NCBI GenBank assembly: GCA_963976885.1
Contig: CAXBNM010000303.1
Span: 1 to 5,837 of the forward strand
DNA: 5,837 nucleotides
Direction of reading: 5' to 3'
From: JAUIAI01 sp963976885
GTDB taxonomy: Bacteria; Pseudomonadota; Gammaproteobacteria; Burkholderiales; Burkholderiaceae_E
Shown: positions 1-5,453 of the stretch, piece by piece
Position numbering within the stretch: the stretch's first letter is position 1
How the letters are laid out: every line of letters begins with the position of its first letter
Notes under the pieces: generated by a model
The model's input: only the letters and a program-made list of their open reading frames with translations
What the model was told of the DNA's origin: nothing
Database searches by the model: none
Program-made: the position numbers and the translations under genes

Positions 1-99
1 GATGGCGCAGACCAGCCCACGCTCATCGAAACGCAACTCGTCGAGCCAGCCGGTGTCGTAATTGGAGCCGGCGGCCGCTGGCGATGAAGTGCTTGTCAT
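1..99 (-). CDS. hisI: Phosphoribosyl-AMP cyclohydrolase, N-terminal 33 residues (3' part outside window)
   Basis: HisI is the cytoplasmic zinc enzyme that opens the adenine ring of phosphoribosyl-AMP, step 3 of histidine synthesis. Only 33 codons are visible. The stretch WLDELRFDERGLV at residues 18-30 matches the conserved N-terminus of HisI, and the position directly after hisF fits. The metal-binding and catalytic cysteines lie beyond the edge, so activity cannot be judged, nor whether the gene is hisI alone or a hisIE fusion. The ATG at 97-99 is supported by an AGGA 7 nt upstream, inside the end of hisF, and by a 3-nt gap after the hisF stop (TGATCCATG). With this start, about 14-17 low-complexity residues (Ser/Ala-rich) precede the conserved part, a little longer than usual. 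No later ATG is available. Confidence 0.88.
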   Translation of the reverse strand, partial: MTSTSSPAAAGSNYDTGWLDELRFDERGLVCAI

Positions 100-102
100 G
101 GA

Positions 103-852
103 TCAGTCCTGCAGCGGAATACGAATGCCGATACCGCGCGCCGCCATCAGTTGTTTGGCCTCGAGCACCGTGTGCTGGCCGAAGTGGAAAATGCTGGCGG
201 CCAGCACCGCATCCGCACGCCCTTCGGTCACGCCTTCGGCAAGGTGCTCCAGGTTGCCAACCCCGCCCGAGGCGATGACCGGCACCGGCACTGCATCGCT
301 GACCGCACGGGTCAGTTCGAGATCGAACCCCAGTCCGGTGCCATCGCGATCCATTGAGGTCAGCAGAATTTCACCGGCGCCCAGCTCGCAAACCTTGCGC
401 GCGGTCGTGTTGCGCCCGCCATGGGTATAGACCTCCCAGCGCCCGGGGCCCACCGCTTTGGCGTCAATTGCGCAGACGATGCACTGCGAACCGAACCGGC
501 CCGCCGCCTCGGCGACCAGGGCCGGATTGGTGATGGCCGCGGTATTGATCGACACCTTGTCGGCGCCGGCGTTGAGCAAACGCCGGACATCGGCCACCGC
601 CCGCACTCCGCCACCCACGGTAAGCGGAATGAAGACCTCGGAGGCCACCGCTTCGATGACGTGCAGGATGATGTCGCGATCATCGCTGGAGGCGGTGATA
701 TCGAGGAAGGTCAACTCATCGGCGCCCTGCTCGTCATAGCGACGGGCAATTTCAACCGGGTCGCCCGCATCGCGCAGCGACACGAAATTGACGCCCTTGA
801 CCACTCGCCCGGCGGTCACGTCCAGGCAAGGAATAATGCGCTTGGCAAGCAT
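103..852 (-). CDS. hisF: Imidazole glycerol phosphate synthase, cyclase subunit HisF, with apparent internal deletion
   Basis: HisF is the (beta/alpha)8-barrel cyclase that uses ammonia from HisH to turn PRFAR into IGP and AICAR (step 5). It is 249 residues long. The start MLAKRIIPCLDV is the family N-terminus with catalytic Asp11. The second catalytic Asp is D130 in CAIDAK. Phosphate-binding glycine segments GGGVR (80-84), SGGVGN (195-200) and AAS (218-220) are present, as is ILLTSMDRDGTG (162-173). After THGGR (143-147) the usual segment of the form T-G-L-D-A-x-x-W-A is missing: residues run NTT directly into ARKVCELGAGE. That is about 7 residues fewer than expected from the family and explains why the protein is 249 rather than about 256. 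The frame stays open. The ATG at 850-852 lies 21 nt after the hisA stop with only a weak Shine-Dalgarno, so coupling to hisA is likely. Identity is certain; full activity is not. Confidence 0.97.
   Translation of the reverse strand: MLAKRIIPCLDVTAGRVVKGVNFVSLRDAGDPVEIARRYDEQGADELTFLDITASSDDRDIILHVIEAVASEVFIPLTVGGGVRAVADVRRLLNAGADKVSINTAAITNPALVAEAAGRFGSQCIVCAIDAKAVGPGRWEVYTHGGRNTTARKVCELGAGEILLTSMDRDGTGLGFDLELTRAVSDAVPVPVIASGGVGNLEHLAEGVTEGRADAVLAASIFHFGQHTVLEAKQLMAARGIGIRIPLQD
107..110 (-). promoter_or_regulatory. Ribosome binding site of hisI (AGGA)
   Basis: On the minus strand AGGA ends 7 nt before the hisI ATG. It lies within the last codons of hisF, so hisI translation is probably also coupled to hisF termination. 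This site favours the ATG at 97-99 as the real start. Confidence 0.6.
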
Positions 853-873
853 CAGCGCAACCCGATCCGGCGC

Positions 874-1632
874 TCAGTCATCGCTGTATTCGCCCGGATT
901 GAGCTCATCGGCACGAGCCTGCGCCTGCTCCAGATCGATGGTTCCTTCATAGAGCGAGCGGCCGAGAATCACGCCTTCGACGCCGTCTTCTTCGGCCTCG
1001 CAGAGCGCCTCGATATCGGCCATCGACGAAGCACCACCGGAAGCGATCACCGGAATCAGCAGCGCACTGGCCAGCCGGCGAGTCGCTTCGATATTGATGC
1101 CCGTCATCATGCCGTCGCGGCCGATATCGGTGTAGATCAGAGCCTTGACGCCGTAATCTTCGAATTTCTTGGCCAGGTCGAGCACATCATGGCCGCTCAG
1201 CTTGCTCCAGCCATCAGTCGCCACCTTGCCATCGCGCGCATCGAGGCCGACGATGATCTGACCGACAAAAGCGCTGCAGGCATCTTGCAGGAAGCCCGGA
1301 TTCTTGACCGCTGCGGTGCCGATGATGGCACTGCTGATGCCCATGTCGAGAAAGCGTTCGATGGTGTCGAGATCGCGCAGACCACCACCGAGTTGAATCG
1401 GGATTGTTTCCTCGACCTCGTCGATGATGGTGCGAATCGCACTTTCGTTCTTGGGCTTGCCGGCCACCGCTCCGTCGAGATCGACCAGATGCAATCGCCG
1501 GGCGCCCTTGTCGAGCCAGTGGCGGGCCATGGCAGCCGGGTCTTCGGAAAAGACCGTGGCATCGTCCATATTCCCCTGACGCAGGCGCACACAGCGCCCG
1601 TCCTTGATATCAATGGCAGGTATTAGCAACAT
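874..1632 (-). CDS. hisA: ProFAR isomerase HisA
   Basis: HisA, 1-(5-phosphoribosyl)-5-[(5-phosphoribosylamino)methylideneamino]imidazole-4-carboxamide isomerase, is a cytoplasmic (beta/alpha)8-barrel that performs the Amadori rearrangement of ProFAR to PRFAR (step 4). It is 252 residues, a normal length. The N-terminus MLLIPAIDIKDG contains the catalytic Asp8; the second catalytic Asp is D131 in VGLDARDG. Phosphate-binding glycines are seen in LGGGLR (81-86), SGG (198-200) and GRSLYEG (224-230). DGAVAGKP (53-60) is the strand-2 loop. The C-terminus carries about 10 acidic residues beyond the last helix. The ATG at 1630-1632 is firm: the frame upstream has a TAA before any other start codon. 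There is no recognisable Shine-Dalgarno, and the preceding gene ends 106 nt away, so how translation starts is unclear. All expected residues are intact. Confidence 0.97.
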   Translation of the reverse strand: MLLIPAIDIKDGRCVRLRQGNMDDATVFSEDPAAMARHWLDKGARRLHLVDLDGAVAGKPKNESAIRTIIDEVEETIPIQLGGGLRDLDTIERFLDMGISSAIIGTAAVKNPGFLQDACSAFVGQIIVGLDARDGKVATDGWSKLSGHDVLDLAKKFEDYGVKALIYTDIGRDGMMTGINIEATRRLASALLIPVIASGGASSMADIEALCEAEEDGVEGVILGRSLYEGTIDLEQAQARADELNPGEYSDD

Positions 1633-1738
1633 GCTGGAAGCGAATTCGTGAGTTGGAAAGAGTACTTAGGAGGAAGGAGACATCCACCCGGATACGGGCT
1701 TCAGCCATGATATAGGCTGGTTAATAAACCCGAACCCC
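1633..1738 (-). other. hisH-hisA intergenic spacer with pyrimidine tract and small inverted repeats
   Basis: This 106-nt interval is the longest untranslated stretch in the window. Read on the minus strand it begins AT-rich (TTTATTAACC), passes through short inverted repeats, then a pyrimidine-rich run holding CCTCCT (plus 1668-1673 AGGAGG), and ends with GAATTCGCTTCCAGC before the hisA ATG. No purine-rich Shine-Dalgarno precedes hisA. I find no convincing sigma-70 promoter: a TATATC hexamer near 1709-1714 has no matching -35 element at proper spacing. The role, if any, is unknown. Confidence 0.6.
1702..1719. repeat. Inverted repeat CAGCC-N8-GGCTG
   Basis: A perfect 5-bp stem (cagcc 1702-1706, ggctg 1715-1719) with an 8-nt loop in the hisH-hisA spacer. 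A second perfect 4-bp repeat, cccg-gata-cggg, lies beside it at 1687-1698, and a third, ggtt-aata-aacc, at 1719-1730. Stems this short arise often by chance; no U-run follows, so this is not a standard terminator. Confidence 0.3.
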
Positions 1739-2380
1739 TCATGGATTCCAGTGGACGAAGTTTTCATAGAGTTTCAAGCCCATTGACGCACTTTTCTCAG
1801 GGTGAAACTGAGTAGCGAAAATGTTATCCCGTGCTATCGCGCAGGTAAAGCGCAACCCGTAGTCGGTGGTGGCGGCCACATCGGCCTCGTCAGCGCACAC
1901 GGCATAGAAGCTGTGGACGAAATAAAACCAGGAGCAATTCTCGATCCCGGCCCAGATTGGGTGATTTTTGGCCTGTTCGACTCTATTCCATCCCATATGC
2001 GGAACTTTCAACGGCCGGCCCGCATCAAGATACTGCCCCAAACGCTGCACCCGGCCTTTGATCAGGCCCAGGCCAGGCGTCGGTGTACCGTCGGCAGATT
2101 CATCGCTTTCTTCCAGCAACATGTGCTCGCCGACACAGACCCCGAGCAGCGGCCGCGATTGCGCGGCGCGCAGCAGCGCAGCAGTCAGCCCCGACTCGGC
2201 CAGATGCGCCATGCAATCGGGCATCGCGCCCTGACCGGGGAAGACCACCCGTTCGGCCGCATCGATAACCGATGGCTCACCGCTGATGACGACTCGGTGT
2301 TTCGGGGCCACATGCTCTAGCGCCTTGGCCACTGAGCGCAGGTTGCCCATCCCGTAATCCACAACTGCAATAGTGCTCAT
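1739..2380 (-). CDS. hisH: Imidazole glycerol phosphate synthase, glutaminase subunit HisH
   Basis: HisH hydrolyses glutamine and passes ammonia to HisF (step 5). It is a class I (triad) glutamine amidotransferase of 213 residues, the normal length. Visible landmarks are VVDYGMGNLRSV (6-17), the oxyanion-hole segment FPGQGAM (47-53), the nucleophile Cys82 in LLGVCVG, the VPHMGWN segment (126-132), FVHSFY (154-159), and the triad partners His193 and Glu195 in QFHPEKS (191-197). The residue four after the Cys, normally the conserved Gln of G-x-C-x-G-x-Q, is His86 (GVCVGEHML). Everything else looks intact. The ATG at 2378-2380 gives the standard N-terminus. Its Shine-Dalgarno is weak (GGAA about 10 nt upstream), and a 16-codon frame in the gap before it ends 3 nt from this start, which may couple translation to hisB. 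Confidence 0.96.
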   Translation of the reverse strand: MSTIAVVDYGMGNLRSVAKALEHVAPKHRVVISGEPSVIDAAERVVFPGQGAMPDCMAHLAESGLTAALLRAAQSRPLLGVCVGEHMLLEESDESADGTPTPGLGLIKGRVQRLGQYLDAGRPLKVPHMGWNRVEQAKNHPIWAGIENCSWFYFVHSFYAVCADEADVAATTDYGLRFTCAIARDNIFATQFHPEKSASMGLKLYENFVHWNP

Positions 2381-2383
2381 CGC

Positions 2384-2434
2384 TTATTGATTCCGTGCGC
2401 GAACCCGCGCGCCATCTGCCCGACTGGCAACCAT
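2384..2434 (-). other. 16-codon mini reading frame between hisB and hisH
   Basis: An ATG two nt after the hisB stop (TGATCATG) opens a frame of 16 codons (MVASRADGARVRARNQ) that ends in TAA 3 nt before the hisH ATG. It is in the same frame as hisH. It has no strong ribosome binding site of its own. It could be a coupling mini-cistron, the leftover of an older upstream hisH start now cut by TAA, or chance. Confidence 0.25.
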
Positions 2435-2436
2435 GA

Positions 2437-3024
2437 TCAGAGCGACTCCTTGGTCGAGGGGATTTGACCGGCGGCACGCGGGTCGGCCTCGGCCGCCATG
2501 CGCAGTGCCCGTCCGAAAGCCTTGAAAATCGTTTCGCACTGGTGATGAGCATTGTCACCACGCAGATTATCGATGTGCAAGGTCATGTTGGCATGATTGA
2601 CCAGCCCCTGAAAGAACTCATGGGCCAGATCGACGTCGAAGCTGCCGATCATGGCGCGCTTGAAGTCGACCGCAAAGGTCAGCCCGGGCCGCCCCGAAAA
2701 GTCGATGACGACTCTGGACAAGGCCTCATCAAGCGGCACATAGGCATGGCCGTAGCGGCGGATGCCGCGCTTGTCGCCAATGGCCTGATTCAAGGCCTGG
2801 CCGATCGTGATGCCGATATCTTCAACCGTGTGATGCGCATCGATATGCAGATCACCGTCGGCCTTGACGGTCAGATCGATAAGGCCGTGCCGGGCGATCT
2901 GATCGAGCATGTGATCCAGAAACGGCACGCCCGAGGCCAGCGACTGCTTGCCGGTGCCATCCAGATTGAGGCTGACTTCGATTGCCGTTTCGGCCGTGAC
3001 ACGCTTGACTTGGGCGGCACGCAT
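2437..3024 (-). CDS. hisB: Imidazoleglycerol-phosphate dehydratase HisB (monofunctional)
   Basis: HisB (IGPD) is a manganese enzyme that dehydrates imidazole glycerol phosphate to imidazole acetol phosphate (step 6). It works as a 24-mer in the cytoplasm. At 195 residues it is the single-domain form, without the N-terminal histidinol-phosphate phosphatase of E. coli-type HisB. Metal and substrate motifs are complete: FLDHML (35-40), ARHG (44-47), DAHHTVEDIG (62-71), GHAYVPLDEALSR (92-104) and DNAHHQCETIFKAFGRALR (157-175), followed by the C-terminal PSTKESL (189-195). The second motif supplies the paired His and Glu ligands typical of the family. The ATG at 3022-3024 is chosen because GGAG lies 7 nt upstream and the N-terminus fits the family. 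It lies 26 nt after the hisDC stop. Confidence 0.97.
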   Translation of the reverse strand: MRAAQVKRVTAETAIEVSLNLDGTGKQSLASGVPFLDHMLDQIARHGLIDLTVKADGDLHIDAHHTVEDIGITIGQALNQAIGDKRGIRRYGHAYVPLDEALSRVVIDFSGRPGLTFAVDFKRAMIGSFDVDLAHEFFQGLVNHANMTLHIDNLRGDNAHHQCETIFKAFGRALRMAAEADPRAAGQIPSTKESL

Positions 3025-3031
3025 GGTTTTT

Positions 3032-3035
3032 CTCC
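3032..3035 (-). promoter_or_regulatory. Ribosome binding site of hisB (GGAG)
   Basis: The minus strand reads CGGAGAAAAACC before the hisB ATG, placing GGAG 7 nt from the start. It is the best Shine-Dalgarno in the window and lies in the 26-nt gap after hisDC, so hisB can be initiated independently of the long upstream frame. Confidence 0.75.
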
Positions 3036-3050
3036 GTAGATGACTCGCAC

Positions 3051-5453
3051 TCAGCGAGCCAGAATTTCCTGCAACTGACTCAACAGCAACTGATTTTCCT
3101 GCGGGGTCGAGACCGTCAGGCGCAAACAGTTGTTGAGCAAGCCGTGCATCTTACCGACGTTGCGGACCAGGATGCGGCGTGCAAGCAACGCCGCATGGAC
3201 CGCATCACCGTCGGCGACCCTGACGAGCAGGAAGTTCGTCGCCGACTCGAACACCTCAACCCCGGGCAAAGCCTGCAGCTGCGCCGCCAGCTCGCCGCGG
3301 GCGGCGCGCAATTGCGCGGCCTGCTCATCGAGCACGGTCTTGTGTTCAAGCGCAAACAACGCCGCGGCCTCATCGAGCACACTGATGTTGTAGGGCGGCC
3401 GGACTTTTTCCAGTTCGGTGCAGATTTCGGGCGCAGCGCTCAGATAACCGATCCGGATACCGGCCAGACCGATCTTGGACACCGTGCGCATCACGATCAG
3501 ATTCGGATACTGCGCCAAGCGGCTCATCCAGCTGGTGCCGGCAAACGGCTGATAGGCCTCATCGAGCACCACCAGACCGGGGCTGGCCGCGATGATTGCG
3601 GCCACGGCGGCTTCGTCGAAGCAGGCGCCAGTGGGGTTGTTCGGGTAGGCCAGATAGACAAGCGCCGGGCGGTGCTCGGCAATCGCTTCGAGCATGGCCG
3701 GCAGCCGCAACTGGAATTGCGCATCGAGATCGACGCCGATGAACGGGGTGCCGGTCAGCTTGGCGCCCATTTCGTACATTACGAAGGTGGGCACCGGCGC
3801 CAGAATGGGGCCACATCCACGCACGGCCAGCGCCAGCATGCTGATCAGTTCGTCGGAACCATTGCCAACCACCACCGGAAAACCAGCCGGGATGTCATAG
3901 GCTTGGCTGAGCGCCGCCTTGAGAGACTGATAACTGGGCACCGGGTAACGATTCAGCGCCAGGCCGGCGAGGCGTTGAGCCAGCTTGCCGCGCAATTGGT
4001 CCGAGAACTGGTACGGATTTTCCATCGCGTCCAGCTTGGTGAAGCCGCTCGCGTCGGCCACCGGATACGCATGCATGTCCTGAACCAGCGGATTGATCGC
4101 GCGGCGCACGACGGCAGCGGCATCGGCCGGTGGCGCGGCCGGCACCTGGCCAAGCCGCAGTCGGGCGCTTTGCGCATGTGCGTGCAAGCCCTCGGCATCG
4201 GCCAGCGTTGCCGCCACCGGGCCCAGGGTTTGCGCGCCAATGGCGGATACTTCGATCAGACTCGAGCGCTTTTGAAAATCGTAGACCCCGAGCGGCGACG
4301 AAAACCGGGCGGTACCCATCGTGGGCAACACATGATTCGGACCGGCGCAGTAATCGCCCAGCGACTCGGAGCTGTAGGGGCCGACAAACACCGCGCCGGC
4401 GTGGCGAATTTTTTCGATCAGCGCTTGCGGCTCGGCCGCCATCAACTCCAGGTGCTCGGGCGCAATCTGGTTGCTGATCTCGCAGGCTTCGTCCATTGAC
4501 GCGACATGAATCAGCGCGCCGCGATCTTCAAGCGACTGGCGAATTACGTCGGCGCGCGGCATCGTGCCAAGCAATCGGTCGATGCTGGCCTGCACCTTGT
4601 CGATGAAGGCGGCGTCGGGGCACAGCAGGATGGACTGCGCCATCTGGTCGTGTTCGGCCTGCGAGAACAAGTCCATGGCCACCCAATCGGGGTCCACCGA
4701 ACCGTCGCACAACACCAGGATTTCGCTTGGCCCGGCAATCATGTCGATGCCGACTACGCCAAATACCTGCCGCTTGGCCTCGGCCACATACGCATTGCCC
4801 GGACCGGTGATCTTGTCGACCGGCGCAATACTCGGCGTGCCATAGGCCAGCGCCCCAACCGCCTGCGCACCACCAATGGCCCAGACCTCGCTGATACCGG
4901 CCACGTGCGCCGCCGCCAGTACGGCGGGGTTGCGTACGCCGTCCGGAGTCGGCACCACCATCACCATCGAACCCACGCCGGCCACCATGGCCGGCAACGC
5001 ATTCATCAGCACCGACGACGGATAGGCGGCCTTGCCACCCGGCACATAGAGCCCCGCCCTGTCGATGGGCGTGATGCGCTGGCCCAGACGGGTGCCGTCG
5101 GCCTCGGTGTAGCCCCAGCTCTGATCGAGCTGGCGTTCGTGAAAACGACGCACGCGCGCAGCCGCCGCGGTCAGGGCGTCGCGGGTAGCCCCATCGAGCG
5201 AATCGAAGGCGGCGCGCAGGCTGGCGCTGTCCATGTGCAGCGCCGCCATGGCGGGTGCCTGCATCCGGTCAAAGCGATTCGTGTATTCGAGAACGGCCTG
5301 GTCGCCACGGCCGCGCACATCATCGAGAATGCCGGTGACGGTGGCCACCAGAGTGCGATCGACTTCGGCTTCATAGCGGGTCAGCGCCGCCAGTTTGGCC
5401 GGAAAATCGGCGTCAGCGCTGCGCAACCGCCGCACGCGTACGGGTTCACTCAT
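3051..5453 (-). CDS. hisDC: Fused histidinol dehydrogenase (HisD) - histidinol-phosphate aminotransferase (HisC)
   Basis: One uninterrupted 800-residue frame contains two complete enzymes. Residues 1 to about 435 are HisD, the zinc, NAD-dependent enzyme oxidising histidinol to histidine (steps 9-10). Zinc ligands Gln265 and His268 (FSQAEHD), Asp367 (SLGDYCAGPNH) and His426 (EGLHAHAQSAR), and the catalytic pair Glu333-His334 (IAPEHLEL), are all present, as is GGAQAVGALAYGT (194-206). Residues about 449-800 are HisC, a fold-type I PLP aminotransferase making histidinol phosphate (step 7): KLDAMENPY (473-481), NRYPVPSY (501-508), GNGSDELI (530-537), YPNNPTG (603-609), DEAYQPF (631-637), the PLP lysine Lys660 in RTVSK, and GIRIGY (665-670). 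The linker is about 13 Ala/Pro-rich residues. Each part is close to its stand-alone length (434 and about 355). The ATG overlaps the hisG stop (ATGA). Identity of both domains is secure; whether the fusion is biological rather than an error in the sequence is likely but unproven. Confidence 0.95.
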   Translation of the reverse strand: MSEPVRVRRLRSADADFPAKLAALTRYEAEVDRTLVATVTGILDDVRGRGDQAVLEYTNRFDRMQAPAMAALHMDSASLRAAFDSLDGATRDALTAAAARVRRFHERQLDQSWGYTEADGTRLGQRITPIDRAGLYVPGGKAAYPSSVLMNALPAMVAGVGSMVMVVPTPDGVRNPAVLAAAHVAGISEVWAIGGAQAVGALAYGTPSIAPVDKITGPGNAYVAEAKRQVFGVVGIDMIAGPSEILVLCDGSVDPDWVAMDLFSQAEHDQMAQSILLCPDAAFIDKVQASIDRLLGTMPRADVIRQSLEDRGALIHVASMDEACEISNQIAPEHLELMAAEPQALIEKIRHAGAVFVGPYSSESLGDYCAGPNHVLPTMGTARFSSPLGVYDFQKRSSLIEVSAIGAQTLGPVAATLADAEGLHAHAQSARLRLGQVPAAPPADAAAVVRRAINPLVQDMHAYPVADASGFTKLDAMENPYQFSDQLRGKLAQRLAGLALNRYPVPSYQSLKAALSQAYDIPAGFPVVVGNGSDELISMLALAVRGCGPILAPVPTFVMYEMGAKLTGTPFIGVDLDAQFQLRLPAMLEAIAEHRPALVYLAYPNNPTGACFDEAAVAAIIAASPGLVVLDEAYQPFAGTSWMSRLAQYPNLIVMRTVSKIGLAGIRIGYLSAAPEICTELEKVRPPYNISVLDEAAALFALEHKTVLDEQAAQLRAARGELAAQLQALPGVEVFESATNFLLVRVADGDAVHAALLARRILVRNVGKMHGLLNNCLRLTVSTPQENQLLLSQLQEILAR
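4107..4145 (-). other. Interdomain linker of the HisD-HisC fusion
   Basis: Codons 437-449 (VPAAPPADAAAVV) join the C-terminal HisD helix (ending SARLRLG) to the first HisC helix (RRAINPLVQDM). No stop codon occurs here in this frame. GTG codons at 4143-4145 and 4107-4109 could in principle start a separate HisC, but neither has a Shine-Dalgarno. The Ala/Pro richness fits a flexible or extended tether. Confidence 0.7.
5450..5453 (-). other. hisG stop / hisD start overlap (ATGA)
   Basis: The start ATG of the fused gene (5451-5453) overlaps the TGA of hisG (5450-5452) by the ATGA arrangement. Upstream purines are weak (CAGGCGAG about 7 nt away), so translation of hisDC is probably coupled to termination on hisG. 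Confidence 0.8.

Noticed and set aside
421..1626. 401-codon open frame on the plus strand, antisense to hisF and hisA
   Set aside because: It mirrors two well-supported genes in a GC-rich genome, where antisense frames stay open by codon bias. It has no recognisable domain and runs across two gene boundaries and the gap between them.
1668..1673. AGGAGG on the plus strand as a ribosome binding site for a plus-strand gene
   Set aside because: The next ATG downstream, at 1707, is far too distant and is followed by a stop after one more codon. No plus-strand gene begins here.
1610..1708. 32-codon frame in the hisH-hisA spacer overlapping the start of hisA
   Set aside because: It has no ribosome binding site and no recognisable features, and it is out of frame with hisA; most likely chance.
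1687..1719. Rho-independent terminator between hisH and hisA
   Set aside because: The stems are only 4-5 bp and no T-run follows on the minus strand; termination here would also cut off hisA, hisF and hisI.
4074..4076. Internal ATG (codon 460 of hisDC) as a separate HisC start
   Set aside because: It would remove the conserved first helix of HisC, there is no Shine-Dalgarno in front of it, and the upstream frame has no stop. Internal initiation cannot be excluded but nothing in the sequence supports it.
3144..4499. 451-codon open frame on the plus strand, antisense to the hisC part of hisDC
   Set aside because: The translation is rich in His, Arg, Gly and Gln with no motifs, as expected for the reverse of a biased GC-rich gene. 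The frame at 4506-5525 is rejected for the same reason.
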